DNA from: Mycocentrospora acerina
Taxonomy: Eukaryota; Ascomycota; Dothideomycetes; Pleosporales
Direction of reading: 5' to 3'
Assembly: GCA_022701365.1 (NCBI GenBank)
Contig: JAKUHH010000250.1
Coordinates: 491,533-555,532, forward strand
Length of the DNA: 64,000 bases
Both the position numbers and the translations under genes were made by a program. Each line of letters begins with the position of its first letter. The first letter of the stretch is position 1. Of this stretch, positions 32,555 to 43,385 are shown in pieces. The notes under the pieces were generated by a model, which saw nothing but the letters and a program-made list of their open reading frames with translations, did no database searches and was not told the origin of the DNA.

Positions 32555-34522
32555 ATGACGCATCATGCCTCTGATCTGCCAGCAGGAGTTAGCTCCCAGC
32601 CTTACGACTCTGTACCAATAACAAATGTATTCTCACTCCACGAGAACGATAAAACTCACGCGTTTGCGACAACTACATCAATTCATTCAGTTCAACCAAG
32701 GAACTTTTCTCAAGTATGGTCTGCCGGTCAGGTCCTCTTGACTGCAGCGATTCCACTAGTCGCCCTCATCGCATGGCTAGGATGCGTTCGAGCGAATCCG
32801 CGCATTTTCGACACATTTGCTGGAGAAAAGATTGGGGGCCACTTTAGTCAAGCAGAGGCAAAAGCCGTTGATGTTATCGTCGGAGCTATACTGGCGCCTT
32901 TATTCATGGCGGCTCTTAATTTTGTCTGGTTCGGCAGCGCGCGCGTGTCAGTTGTGAATGAGCAGCAACCGAAAGCAATTCCCCTTCGGACTCTTGTCGC
33001 TGCTAGCGGTACATCTGGAGGCAACTACGACCTATTCAACCTTCGCGATTTAGTTCTGGGGAAAACTTGGCGACTTTATCTTTTGGCCCTATTGACATTG
33101 CTCTCCGCTGTGTCTAGAACGGCTCTGAGTAACATTATCGCTTACGAGGCATTTTCTGAGGTCAGCAGTTCAGAGAGTTTGGTCTCCCTAAGATTGCAAA
33201 GTGACGTTACTGTCAATGCTGACCGCGCAATGAGCAACGATATCAAATTGCGACTATACGACTTCGACATCTCTCAAAACGCCCAGGTCGCCAAGGACAT
33301 GATGGCCCTCCTTACCGATTTATCCTATGAGGATGCTGCTCCAAAATTGACCAATGGTACCTACATAGGCTTCAACGCAACGGCACAATCGCTGGACTCT
33401 CTTCCACAGTCTGTTATCAAGCTTAACAATGTGCCTGCCTACCGGCTCTCCGTTGATTGCACACCTGACCTGCCAATTTCGATCTCAGTAATGCAGCCTC
33501 TTTCGATTACCAATACTCAGATCGGCTTGATGCTCAACACTACTGCGAAATCTAATAATACAATATTCCAAGCCAATTACCCCGGTGTACCAGACAACAT
33601 TCGAGCAGGCGATGGCGACAGCTATACGTACGCCGCCTTCTCCATGGGGTACCGTGAGGTGTACCTGGGCCACTTGAATCGCTTCAACCTAACCAACAAT
33701 ACGACTCCATCCAATTATGGCGATGTTGGTTACCGCGCCTTCAACATGACTCAATGGGGATTCAATGGAACAAAGATGATCATGTCTGTCAGCGGCATGC
33801 GCTGTCTGCTGTACCGCGAGCAAGGCTTCATCAACTCGACTCGCACTCCAAGCAACGAAACGAGCGCCGGAACCTGGAGCATCAACTCAACCGACTTTTC
33901 TGCTGATCAAAAGAAGGTAGTCATCCCTTCCCAACTGTCCAAATTTCAATGGAGCAATCTCAACTTCCACGCCCCGGGCTCTGTGACACCAGGTCTCGGT
34001 CCCGCATTGAATAAGATGTACACTGAACAAGTCGACAACTGGGGCACCCAAGCCAACGACTCCTTTACGAATTTTGCACTCAATTTTCTCTATGCCTCAG
34101 GAGAATCGCAGCGTATCATCTACGAAGTTGCCGCATCAAGCACGAACACTTCGCGCCGCCTCCCGGAATATTTTGTCGACGTCCCGGCTTTTACAACACA
34201 GCAGCAATACCGCATCACATACGTTCCGAGTATCCTTCTAGTGGGACTACTGTGCTTGCTGGGTGCGAGCGCTATCACTGGTGCTATGGCGGTGCATGCG
34301 AGGAAGTCGTTCTCTGCGCAGACTCACCGTCAGGTGAATGTAACACGACTATTAATTGATAGTGTGGTAGGATTGGAGGGCGAAAAAGACGAGATATCAA
34401 GGGTGGCCCAGGGAGAGAATGGAGAATTAGATACTTGGGCTGCAGGGTACAAGGTGAGGTACGTAGGTCAGAATGACGGACAAGGAACAGTGCAGATCGT
34501 TTTAGAAAAGCGTGAGGGGTGA
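32555..34522 (+). CDS. Large glycosylated multi-span membrane protein, 655 aa
   Basis: A single exon from ATG at 32555 (MTHHASDLPAGVSS). Membrane segments are evident at about residues 65-85 (VLLTAAIPLVALIAWLGCV), 120-145 (VDVIVGAILAPLFMAALNFV) and 180-200 (LYLLALLTLLSAVSRTALS). A long ectodomain of roughly 370 residues with many N-x-S/T sequons (NGT, NTT, NNT, NST) follows. A final span (YVPSILLVGLLCLLGASAIT) precedes a short cytosolic tail of about 70 residues. The topology resembles the protein at 20326-23000 (N-terminal spans, big glycosylated middle, one C-terminal span) but lacks its cysteine-rich head. It belongs to a class of uncharacterised fungal surface proteins. The function is unknown. 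The frame extends upstream to 32387 without an ATG, so a longer product is less likely. Confidence 0.8.
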   Translation: MTHHASDLPAGVSSQPYDSVPITNVFSLHENDKTHAFATTTSIHSVQPRNFSQVWSAGQVLLTAAIPLVALIAWLGCVRANPRIFDTFAGEKIGGHFSQAEAKAVDVIVGAILAPLFMAALNFVWFGSARVSVVNEQQPKAIPLRTLVAASGTSGGNYDLFNLRDLVLGKTWRLYLLALLTLLSAVSRTALSNIIAYEAFSEVSSSESLVSLRLQSDVTVNADRAMSNDIKLRLYDFDISQNAQVAKDMMALLTDLSYEDAAPKLTNGTYIGFNATAQSLDSLPQSVIKLNNVPAYRLSVDCTPDLPISISVMQPLSITNTQIGLMLNTTAKSNNTIFQANYPGVPDNIRAGDGDSYTYAAFSMGYREVYLGHLNRFNLTNNTTPSNYGDVGYRAFNMTQWGFNGTKMIMSVSGMRCLLYREQGFINSTRTPSNETSAGTWSINSTDFSADQKKVVIPSQLSKFQWSNLNFHAPGSVTPGLGPALNKMYTEQVDNWGTQANDSFTNFALNFLYASGESQRIIYEVAASSTNTSRRLPEYFVDVPAFTTQQQYRITYVPSILLVGLLCLLGASAITGAMAVHARKSFSAQTHRQVNVTRLLIDSVVGLEGEKDEISRVAQGENGELDTWAAGYKVRYVGQNDGQGTVQIVLEKREG

Positions 34523-34602
34523 CGGTGACATGGACTGAGATGAGCAAGAGAAGGATGCTGGGTATGGCTGCCTGAAGTCGTCGGGAGCAACAAAAATCAA
34601 AA

Positions 34603-34721
34603 ACATACAACAGCGGGGATTCGCCAGTGGTCACCCACCTGACTACTAGTCCGCCGGTACGTTGCTTAAATAGGGCTGAGCGAACGGGAAGCCTTGTTTT
34701 CAACGTCCTATGGTCGTATGT
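34603..34721 (-). rRNA. 5S ribosomal RNA (119 nt)
   Basis: Identical ends and body to the copy at 5810 as far as I can see by eye. On the minus strand it is followed by TTTTGATTTTTG, two T-runs for pol III termination. It lies 80 bp downstream of the membrane-protein stop codon on the opposite strand. Confidence 0.95.
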
Positions 34722-35701
34722 ACCAATTTGAGAGGTGTTTTTGTATTATATACTACGATTAATATTACCTTTACAATGAAGCGCCCGGCGCTAGTGGCTT
34801 AGATCTTAGCATAATCATACAGTACACGCCCGAGAAACTCCTTCTGTCTGTGCAAAGATCTTTTCACATTTCAGCTTAACGTGATTTATGAGTTAGGAGC
34901 TGCTTCAAGATTAATGTTTTGTTTTCTTCCTTTACACGATTTGCTTACTTTTCCTTCTGTTTCTAATCCTCAACTTCAAGATTCTCTTTTTACAAGAATT
35001 ACGAGAAGTATTTCTTTAACACAGCACTAGAGCCAGCAAATATGTAACATACGCGTCCAAGATAAATAAAAATGTACTACTAAAGACACTCTTCAAGACG
35101 TCAGGACAAAGCTCTATCCCACTGTACCGTGCAAGCCAAAAATTTACAATGATCTATCATCTGATAGACCACGAGATAGAACAGTACATATCCTGAGGTC
35201 AAACTACAGCCTGATATTCGACACCAACGTTAAAAAAACCATGTGCCATTTAATTTACTCTAACTTTAAAGAAAAACCTGGGTCTTGTTCCACGCAGTGA
35301 CAATATTAAAAAGTCTTTCGCCACCAATATCAAATATTAGAACATTTTTTTACATATGCCTCTTCGTCACAATACTATATTATAGCCGTTAACATGGGGT
35401 TTCATTGGGCTTTATGCGATCATATGCCTTACTTGTGCAACACCACATAAATTTTTTCTATTCGCGAATTTCATCTTTTCCCAGCCAAGTTTAAATGGGA
35501 TGATTGACTGAGTAGGTTGTGGCTGTGGATTTGGTTATATTTTCGCTTTATCTTATGTCAAACACTACCCAAGGTGCGACCTAAAATCCCTGCCGCGTAG
35601 TACTAGGCTACCTCACCCAATATATGGACCCTAGTTGCCTCATCCAATATGCAGCACCAAAATACCCTAGCAGTCTCTATCATCTAATTAGGAAGATGTC
35701 A
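34722..35701. other. Intergenic spacer
   Basis: AT-rich, 1 kb, no gene or RNA supported. The part next to 35702 contains the 3' flank of the minus-strand secreted-protein gene. Confidence 0.45.
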
Positions 35702-36138
35702 CTATGGGTTAGCGCAATTGTCAGGGTTGCGGTATGACCAGATATGGTCATTGAGAAAATCCGGGACTGTGCGTGCAGAGCCCCTTTGGAACCAACTAGG
35801 TCCAGTGCAGTCGCGTTGTCTAGGAGTAATGTGAGTATTTAGATTCCTGAAGAGAACAAGCTGCTAACTTACTGATAAAAGATAGCGCAATGGTCACCAG
35901 ATCGCGAAACAGAACTGGCTCGGTCACCTGCACCGTTGAGATTCCCTAAGTCTAGTTAATGATCGAAGATGAGTTTTAAACATTAACTATACGTACAGCA
36001 TACTGCATCATTCCATCGTTCCTCATAATGCGTTGAGCCTCCATAATTTGCGTCGTCATGCAAGGTGAAGGGTCTGTTTTGGTTGCCGGCCGAAGCTATA
36101 GAGGCTAGCAAGGTAGCAACGACAATAGTGAGCTGCAT
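35702..36138 (-). CDS. Small secreted protein, crystallin/I36-inhibitor-like, 112 aa
   Basis: Three exons (36138-35997, 35951-35873, 35819-35702) are joined by 45- and 53-nt introns with GTACGT...CTAG and GTAAGT...CTAG borders; phases agree at both. A signal peptide is clear (MQLTIVVATLLASIASA), with cleavage before GNQNRPF. The mature part, about 95 residues, has four cysteines. Its pattern (FTLHDDANYGGSTHYEERW, then a C, then GDRASSVSRSG, then CAIFYQQRDCTGPSW, then VPDFLNDHIWSYR and a final C) resembles beta/gamma-crystallin-like proteins such as the I36 peptidase inhibitors: repeated aromatic-x-D-x-N-Y-x-G and Y-x-x-x-D-C-x-G hairpins. The start is the ATG giving the signal peptide, although the frame is open further upstream. 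Secretion is strongly predicted. Roles could include protease inhibition, antimicrobial activity or effector function; none is shown. A TATTTAAA box lies about 80 bp upstream. Confidence 0.82.
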
Positions 36139-36216
36139 AACGCAAACAGCGAAATTTTGAGGAGTCGAGGGATGGGAGCTCTGGAGCTGAAATCTATGAC
36201 TTTGAGAAAAGATGGG

Positions 36217-36224
36217 TTTAAATA
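36217..36224 (-). promoter_or_regulatory. TATA-like box for the secreted-protein gene
   Basis: On the minus strand it reads TATTTAAA, 79-86 bases before the ATG at 36138. This is a normal distance for a strongly regulated fungal gene. Confidence 0.45.
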
Positions 36225-37722
36225 GTATTGACAAAGATGATAGTAGAAACGAGACTTAGCCTTGTGAGCCAACGGACACATATTTATATACCACTTATTC
36301 CATAGACTGGTAGTAGTTCCCAGTTAAATTAATAGCATTGCTTGAGATGTCACTAGCCAAGACGGATTTTCCTGCTGACTTTGCTAATTCCTCCCTTTTC
36401 AAGCAGTAGTGCCGCCTAGGATCTGAATCCTTGGGGTAGAAAGATGAGTAGCTTGACCTTGGCGCTTAAATAGAATGGGTCTAATTGGTTGCCTAACGCC
36501 TGTCATTGGTTCTAAATCACTAAACCGGTGTGAGGGCTTTTTGCAAACAGATAGGACGATGATGGGACAAAAGGTTATATTGAATATTGTTGCATAACAC
36601 AACGCTCATGCCTTACTCGAGCTCCAATCACCCTGAGCCATCAGATTAATCCTCGCTTGGCCTCACACTCACCAAGCTTTCCTTAGAGTCTACCTGAGAA
36701 ATGTGTTACAAATCTCCACAAGACGCTCTACTTACAAATACTCGTCACAACGAACTTCCTACATGTATAGAAGTAGCTCTATGTGTAATAAACACACAGC
36801 AGCGGTATATGTAATAGGTCACCTGAATCTCTCTTTTCCTGCTCCTTTCCATTTCGCGAATATAGTACAGAGACTACTTTTTGAGTCTCCTAAGTCTTGA
36901 TCAGATGGAGGCTTTTTTATATGGGTCGATGGACCCTTTGTCTGAACAGCATATGATCTGATCCCGGTCCGTGGTGCCTCCGGCCTTGGGGAATGGACGC
37001 ATTTGATAACGGGCTTATTATTGATGAGCCTATAGGCGATCTTGGTGGAGGGGAATCTATTAGAAGTTGGTAATGTTTTGGACATCTTCATTTGCTTCTA
37101 CATTTGATGACTTTCATTTTGTAACATTTGTTATTGTTAGAAGGCTACTAAGAGATCCTTAATTCTGCCATAGTGCAACTAACAGATACACCGCCTGCTT
37201 TCAAAACTAGTAGTGAATATTGAAGTGTAAATAATTGGAAAGGTGGTGTGGGGCATATCCTTAGGAAATAGACCTTCATTTGGCATGGCAAGAATATCTA
37301 CATATTTCTCCAAATCCGCATTCTACAGTGCCCGTTAGCTGCTTTCTAATATGGTGCTCTAAGTACGTACATGTGGCGTAGCGAGTATAAGAGCATTTCA
37401 TAACAGACTTCTCACACGCTCGCCCTCCTTCAGGTCCCTGTGTGAGCTGCGGTAAATTCTGCAAGAACTCTGGGCCCCTGGGTTGTCAGTTTCCTACGAA
37501 ACCTTCTAGCTTCGCCAAAATGCATAGACAAATAATCATGATCTGTGCAATTTGCACTGGCACAATTGCATCGGCAATGGTGCTCACAACGAGGAACTTG
37601 TACAATTCGATCGAAAAGGTGCTTTCATCAAAATGGATAACAACAGCAACACAGTACTCTCTGTAGTGCGTAACCTTGAATCAGAAGCTTTTACAGCCAA
37701 TGACTTCTAGCAAGTCAGATTT
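36225..37722. other. Intergenic spacer
   Basis: This is 1.5 kb without a supported gene. A 90-codon minus-strand frame (37091-36819) with many Pro/Lys residues and a 74-codon plus-strand frame (37442-37666) with one hydrophobic segment show no recognisable motif. Confidence 0.4.
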
Positions 37723-39286
37723 ATGGAACTACCCAAAGCTGGTGGATCGACACACTTCGGAATTATACAATGATGGCTTAGCGATTGCGACAGTTAACAT
37801 ACTTGCCAACTCACAAAACGAATAGTCAATACTACAAGAAAACCAAAGAAGCGGGTGCCTAACAGGCTCATCGACGTCGGTTACGATGGTGATGTGCTCG
37901 TACGTTTAAAAGAGACGTATCTAGATGACGATGACGAGTGGATAGCCCTGTCGCATCAATGGGGCAAACGCAACTTTTCAATAACAAGGGAAAATATTTC
38001 TCAACACTAGGCAGGACTAGAAAGTAGAAAGGCTACCTGCGACTTTCAAAGATGCGGTGACAGTCACTCGCGCACTTGGGCAACGCTATCTCTGGATCGA
38101 CTCGTTGTGCATTATACATAGTCACGATGGGGATTTCATGTATGAGGCTAGACACTTGGAAGAAATTTACAGCGGTGCATATTGTGTGATTGCAGCAAGC
38201 TGTGCTGCTGATCAATTTGACGGATTTCTAAAGAGACGCAGTACGAGAGATTACGTTGGCTTTGCAAGGGAGGAGGGGAAAACTAGAACCCTTTTCTACC
38301 TTTGTCAAACTATCGACAATTTTGAAAATCACGTCCTTGAAGGACCGTTGAACAAACTAGGTTGGGTCCTACAGGAACATGCCCTGGCTCGTCGGACTAT
38401 CTTTTTCACCGAGCATCAAACCTACTTTGAGTGCGTTGGAGGGGTCCGTTGCGAAACATCAACCAAGATGAAAAAGTAAGGGATGGAGTGTGACGCTTCT
38501 AATTGTGTCATCAGAACTCTGACTAACCTCAGTTGCAGAAAATTAGCCGCGCTGTTGGGAGATCCTAACTTCCCTCATATTCTTCAAGAAGCCTCTCAAG
38601 ACGACAAGATCATGTACTACCAGTACCTCTATGAATGTTATTCACGGCTCAGCCTCTCCCGTGCGTCTGATCGACCTATCGCAATTGCTGGTTTGCAGCA
38701 ACGACTTTTGCGTGCAATGGGAGTCAGAGGCTGTTTTGGAATTTTTGATGCAGGCGGGGACCGAGGCCTGCTTCGCCGAAGTCTTCTTTGGCGTCGAGGC
38801 GATGACGTGGCGAGTCTGGAACGTATCGCGTTCGAAGATAAGCGTACAAGTGTCCCCTCTTGGTCTTGGATGGCCTATAATGGTGGAATAAGTTACCTCG
38901 AACTTGGGTTCGGAAACTATGACTGGGAAGACATAACACCACCCTCTTGGCCACAGCTAGATGAAGATGCGTCGACACTCACTTCGTCCACAAATGACAT
39001 AGCGTTGATTGCGTCAGCTTGTGAATACGATGCTGGTGCTGCAACTCAAGGAGAGGGTGAGCTCTTTTGGGACGTTGAGGAACCCTCAATGTTTCCGACA
39101 ATGTGCGTCGTTCTTGGTAAAGCGAAAGGCATTGTGTCGATTGAGGAACAAAGGCATTGCGTTCTCATCATCGCGTCAACAGGGATTGAGGGTGAGGATG
39201 GTAAGACTATCTACGAGCGAGTGGGTACAGGATTTCTGCCTGGGAAATGTATCGCACGCTACGTATCGACTGTCCGCCTTCATTAG
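37723..39286 (+). pseudogene. HET-domain gene, degraded at its 5' half
   Basis: The frame starts MELPKAGGSTHFGIIQ at 37723, then meets TGA (37771) just before WLSDCDS, TAA (37795) just before HTCQLTKR, continues through the first HET motif (WIALSHQWGKRNF), meets TAG (38008) and then needs a +1 frameshift at about 38025 to reach ERLPATFKDAVTVTRALGQR. From there the gene is well preserved: YLWIDSLCIIHSHDGDF, YSGAYCVIAASCAADQFDGF, GPLNKLGWVLQEHALARRTI. A good intron (GTAAGG...CTAAC...TTGCAG, about 38476-38537) joins KMK to KLAALLGDPNF, and the frame ends IARYVSTVRLH at 39286. This is a known HET subfamily layout. TGA from CGA is a C-to-T change, and the other stops are compatible with one. A shorter product starting downstream would lack the first HET motif. 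Confidence 0.82.
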
Positions 39287-40469
39287 GCGTACAGCACCAC
39301 TAGTTCTGAACTTTCACAGACGGATCACAACATCTTCATGTGGGCTGTACCGAGCTTGAGTCTATCCTCAAGAGGCCGCGAACATCTTGTTCAGAAGGTA
39401 GTTGGGTTGTTAACTTTTCCATTGTGGGAACTATGACGTTTCAGGGGATTTTACAAATTGTAGTGCGCGAGGAGATGGAAGGATTGTAACATCGGTGTGT
39501 TAAGATTGAAATATTTAATGGGAGAGAGACACTGAGCGTAGGTGCTGATACAGAAGCCTATCTGCCCACTGTAACGGGGTTTGATGTTTGCGAACAGTAA
39601 ATTGATTTAAATCAGAATGAGTTACGGCAAGATTTCGAGTCAGAAGGGTTCCAAGTTTAGGGCATCACCAATTTTATGAAGTATCCATCAGCAAGATTTG
39701 ATCACGCGATACTGCCCACAGCCACGTGCCATTTCATACAGTTCAAGGACTATCCGCTGTGCGTTGGTGGCGAAGGCATTAATACTGCTGTGCTGCTAGA
39801 GGCCATGAACGTTAGGCTTCCACTGATGATAAGTGTCACCCACCGAGTCCCAAGCCTTGAATCATGACTTGGTGATATGGCTGAAATCAGTCGTAAATTT
39901 TCGGATGTTGGCAGACCAAACATTTTCTGCATTGCACGTATTTTCAACGCATAGCCTGCAATGCTTGGTGAAGTTGGCGCACCAAACAGAGAGAAATGTT
40001 ATGGAGCAGCTAGACTGTACGTATGGTTTGAGACTCGGAAATCCTCAGTAGTGACTGCTAGATATCGTTTCATATTCTTCACCGTTTCGTGGTTATACTA
40101 TGGGTATCGAGTTGGAAGCCGATGATATACTTAATATAAGGGACGCGTCAGCCTAGCGCGCAAACAGGCCCGACGGTGTCCGCATTTGAGCACGGATGTC
40201 GAAGAAATGACTTACTCGTGAACCCGTTTGATTGTCCTGTGAGTATGAGAATATCGTGTAGCTACACCTCAATCGTTGGATCTGGTGAATAAACATATTG
40301 CTGACCAAGAAAAACAAAAAGACTTTTGAATGTAGTCACACCTATGTAAAATGGAGAACCCTTACACATTGACCCTGCGTATTGGGGCTTGAGATCGGCC
40401 TATTATCTCAACCACCCCCTAGCCGATGTTCACCCGAATGGTCGCTGTCGCTGAATACCAACTGGCTAT
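39287..40469. other. Intergenic spacer
   Basis: No supported gene. Short frames at 39676-39867 and 39833-40051 lack motifs. The end probably contains the promoter of the kinase gene. Confidence 0.4.
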
Positions 40470-41989
40470 GTGCGGGGCCTGCTAATTGTCCGGCTTTACC
40501 ATCGGCCCTTGCAGCAACGACCACACTACCTACCTTCTGTTGCCTGCAAACAGTACAAAATGGTCATAGCCTCGCCGCTTCTCAGGCGCGCGTGGAAGCC
40601 AGTTGTCTTCCCCGACAAGGGTTTTGTCTCACTTCCCATAGTCAAGAAGATTGAAGAAGAGACCCTTCCAGGCTATGTCGCGTCTCGATACTACCCCGTC
40701 CGGATTGGCGAAATTCTCCGCGCCCGCTATCAGGTCGTGGGGAAGCTGGGGTTTGGAACAACGTCAACTGTGTGGCTAGCACGTGACCTAAGGTGAGCTG
40801 CATTCACTTTCCCTGCGATGTACCTGCTCGCTTAGGAAGCCAATTGTAGCAAACGTCGGCACGTCGCTCTTAAGCTATATATCCATTCTGAGTGCATGGG
40901 GAGTGAGGTGGACAACGAGCTTAACATATACAAGCGGATCGAGAAAGCCTCAGAGGACCATCCAAGCCGAAGTGCCGTCCGCTCGCTGCTCGACTCGTTT
41001 GATGTTGACGGCCCCAAAGGGCAGCATCGGTGCCTTGTGCATCCGCCACTCTGGGAGAGTGTACTTGAGTTCAGGCATCGCAATCCCGTGCGGAGACTGC
41101 CAGAGCCGGTGATGGCCTTTGTGCTCAAGCGCCTCTTCCAGGCTCTGGAATTTCTACACGAAGAATGTCACGTCGCGCACACTGACATCAAGGAAGCTAA
41201 CATGCTACTCGGAGCAGATGAGTCCGTGCTCGAAGACTTTGAACAGCAAGAGCTAGCGGAGCCTTGCCCGAGGAAGGAGCTTGACGAGCGAACCATCTAC
41301 CTATCCCGCGAGCTCGGCACGCCAAGAGACTTTGGGGCGCCTGTATTGTGTGATTTTGGCTCAGCCATTCCGCTGAACGACGGGTCTGAGCACCGGGAAG
41401 ATATTCAGCCTAACATCTACAGAGCGCCCGAAATCATCCTAGATGTCCCGTGGACGTACAGCGTCGATATATGGAATGTGGGATGCATGGTTAGTATTGA
41501 TTGCTCGAATAAACTCAATTCAGCTAACGCCTCTCTTTAAACTTACAGGTCTGGGACGCCTTCGAGGGTGAACGTCTATTTTACTGGCCACGATCCGGAA
41601 TTCAAGACATATCGGGGCCGAGCCCATCTCGCTGAGATGATAGCTCTCCTTGGACCTCCCCCGCCAAACCTTCTTGCCCGGGCAAACCTGAGGAGCAAGT
41701 TTTTCTCTAACGCTAGTGAGTTGTGTACTCCATGGCTTGCAGGAAGCCGAATCGAGAGTGAATTATTTTGCTGACGATGCCCTTTGTAGATGAGTTCTGC
41801 GCGGGAATACCCCTTCCAGAATTGGCACCGCTCGACCACAGGGAAACTTCGCTCGTGGGAGAAGACAAAAAAGAAGACAGAGAACTTTTCCTACGCTTCA
41901 TGCGCAAGATGCTGCAGTGGGGGCCGGAAAAGCGCAGCTCTGCGGCAGAGCTGGCAGCAGATGAGTGGATACTCAGGCACACTGCGTGA
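40470..41989 (+). pseudogene. SRPK-like serine/threonine kinase gene with a one-base frameshift
   Basis: Four exons: 40470 (or 40560)-40792, 40850-41489, 41549-41715 and 41790-41989. Introns have GTGAGC, GTTAGT and GTGAGT donors and YAG acceptors. Kinase motifs are complete: glycine loop GKLGFGTTSTVWLARDL, VALKLYI lysine, catalytic HTDIKEANML, DFGSA and NIYRAPEIIL. The spaced lobes and GPPPPNLL segment are those of fungal SRPK (SR-protein kinase) relatives. In exon 3 the frame VWDAFEGERLF shifts to the frame GHDPEFKTYRGRAHLAEMIA across the T4 run at 41579-41582; removing one T restores it. The lesion lies between the catalytic core and the C-terminal helices. It may be real or a homopolymer error. 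If real, the product ends shortly afterwards. The N-terminus before MVIASPLL could be a mitochondrial presequence or an over-extended start. Confidence 0.8.
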
Positions 41990-43385
41990 GAACGGCAAGA
42001 GACTAGAGATTAGATGAGAATTGCAGTCTCTCATATGTTGCTGAGATTGGAGTGGAGGCTGGTAAACTAGGAACGACTCTGGAGTCGCCTCCTGTACCCT
42101 TGTGCTGAGCCTCTCATTTTTTTTAGAATAACAGTCCACTCGAATTTGTTTCCTTCTCTCTTGGTCATCAGTCGAATTGAAGGGATCCTTTGACTGATTG
42201 AAGTGATTTAATGTCTTAAAGAGAGCTTCCCGTGCGGCATTAAAACGAACTAGGCTATCGGAATTATATGAGGTCCTCACTGCCGTTGCAGTCTATTCTG
42301 ATGTGTATGTGAGGTCTGACTACTGTCTCTTCCTCTTAGTACCTTCTACTTCTCGCGGAAGTGATACGTCGAGATCATGAGATATACCAATGGTAACCCA
42401 CAATGCCCTAAACTCAAATGCAAAGCAAACATTACACATGTCCAAATGGCATTGAGCGTTCAGTTTAGCTATAGGAAATTTCTAAATGTCTAAGAGTATT
42501 CTAAGAAAAGGGTCACCGTGCTGTAGTTATTAAAGCTTCCCTATCCGTCCCGCCCATTTTTCCAACATTCTCCACCAATCCAAGACCATTATGTCATGTC
42601 ACCAACAGATTGAACCAGCCCGGACCGCAACTAGAGTGGATTCCACCGGGTCTGACGTACCTGAGTCAGTAGCTCAAGAATCTCCAAATCCCACGATACT
42701 ATCCTAGATCTGAGGGGTGCTTCTGATATATAGAGGTCCTGATGTCTTCGCAAAGCTACCAGAAGTTGTCGTCATCAATCATCTTCAGAAGGTACTGATA
42801 GCAACGCATCCGGGATTTCCGAGAAAGGGCGTTACTGCCTTTTACTTTGTGAATATGCCGTTTGAAGATATATCTGTAGAGATTGTGTATGTTTCCTCAA
42901 AGTCTGTTTACTTGAACATCAATGTGATTAGGGGTGGTCAGCCACTCTCATTTACGAATCTAAGGTACACGTTTTAAAAGAATGACTATAGTTACAGTCT
43001 ACCTGAAGACATAGTTGTACTTATGCGAGAGACTTATCTTCTTTTCTAAGCTTTCTTGCAACCGGTGTGGCGTTTTGTATGGTTTGGCTACACAGATCTT
43101 TATACAACAATTGATCTGACAGCTGTCCATTAGAACCACGACTCGATTCGATAACCCGCTAATCAACCATTTCACCCACGTCCTCCGGACACTCTTGGGT
43201 TCAAAGCAAGACTGGATTTCATCTAGATATGGACAGAAAGTAAGGCACATTAAAAGGCCAAGAGATACTTTTAAGCAGGATGAAATAATAGATTCTCAAA
43301 ATACGCATTAAACCGGAGAGGCTGGCTCCTTTTTTCGAGCTCGTACGATCTTTTGATTTGTACCTTGATTTCCCTGCGTTCGATA
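41990..43385. other. Intergenic spacer
   Basis: An 86-codon plus-strand frame at 42717-42977 (LLIYRGPDVFAKLPEVVV...) looks somewhat protein-like but has no partner exon or motif that I recognise. Otherwise empty. Confidence 0.35.

Noticed and set aside
34284..34703. Minus-strand 139-codon frame
   Set aside because: It combines the 5S rRNA gene with antisense of the C-terminal part of the membrane protein at 32555.
36410..36480. tRNA-like segment on the minus strand
   Set aside because: There is no proper B box (GGTTCRANNCC) or foldable cloverleaf; I could not support any tRNA gene in the window.
36819..37091. Minus-strand 90-codon frame rich in Pro and Lys
   Set aside because: No signal peptide, motif or splice partner; similar in size to chance frames elsewhere in the window.
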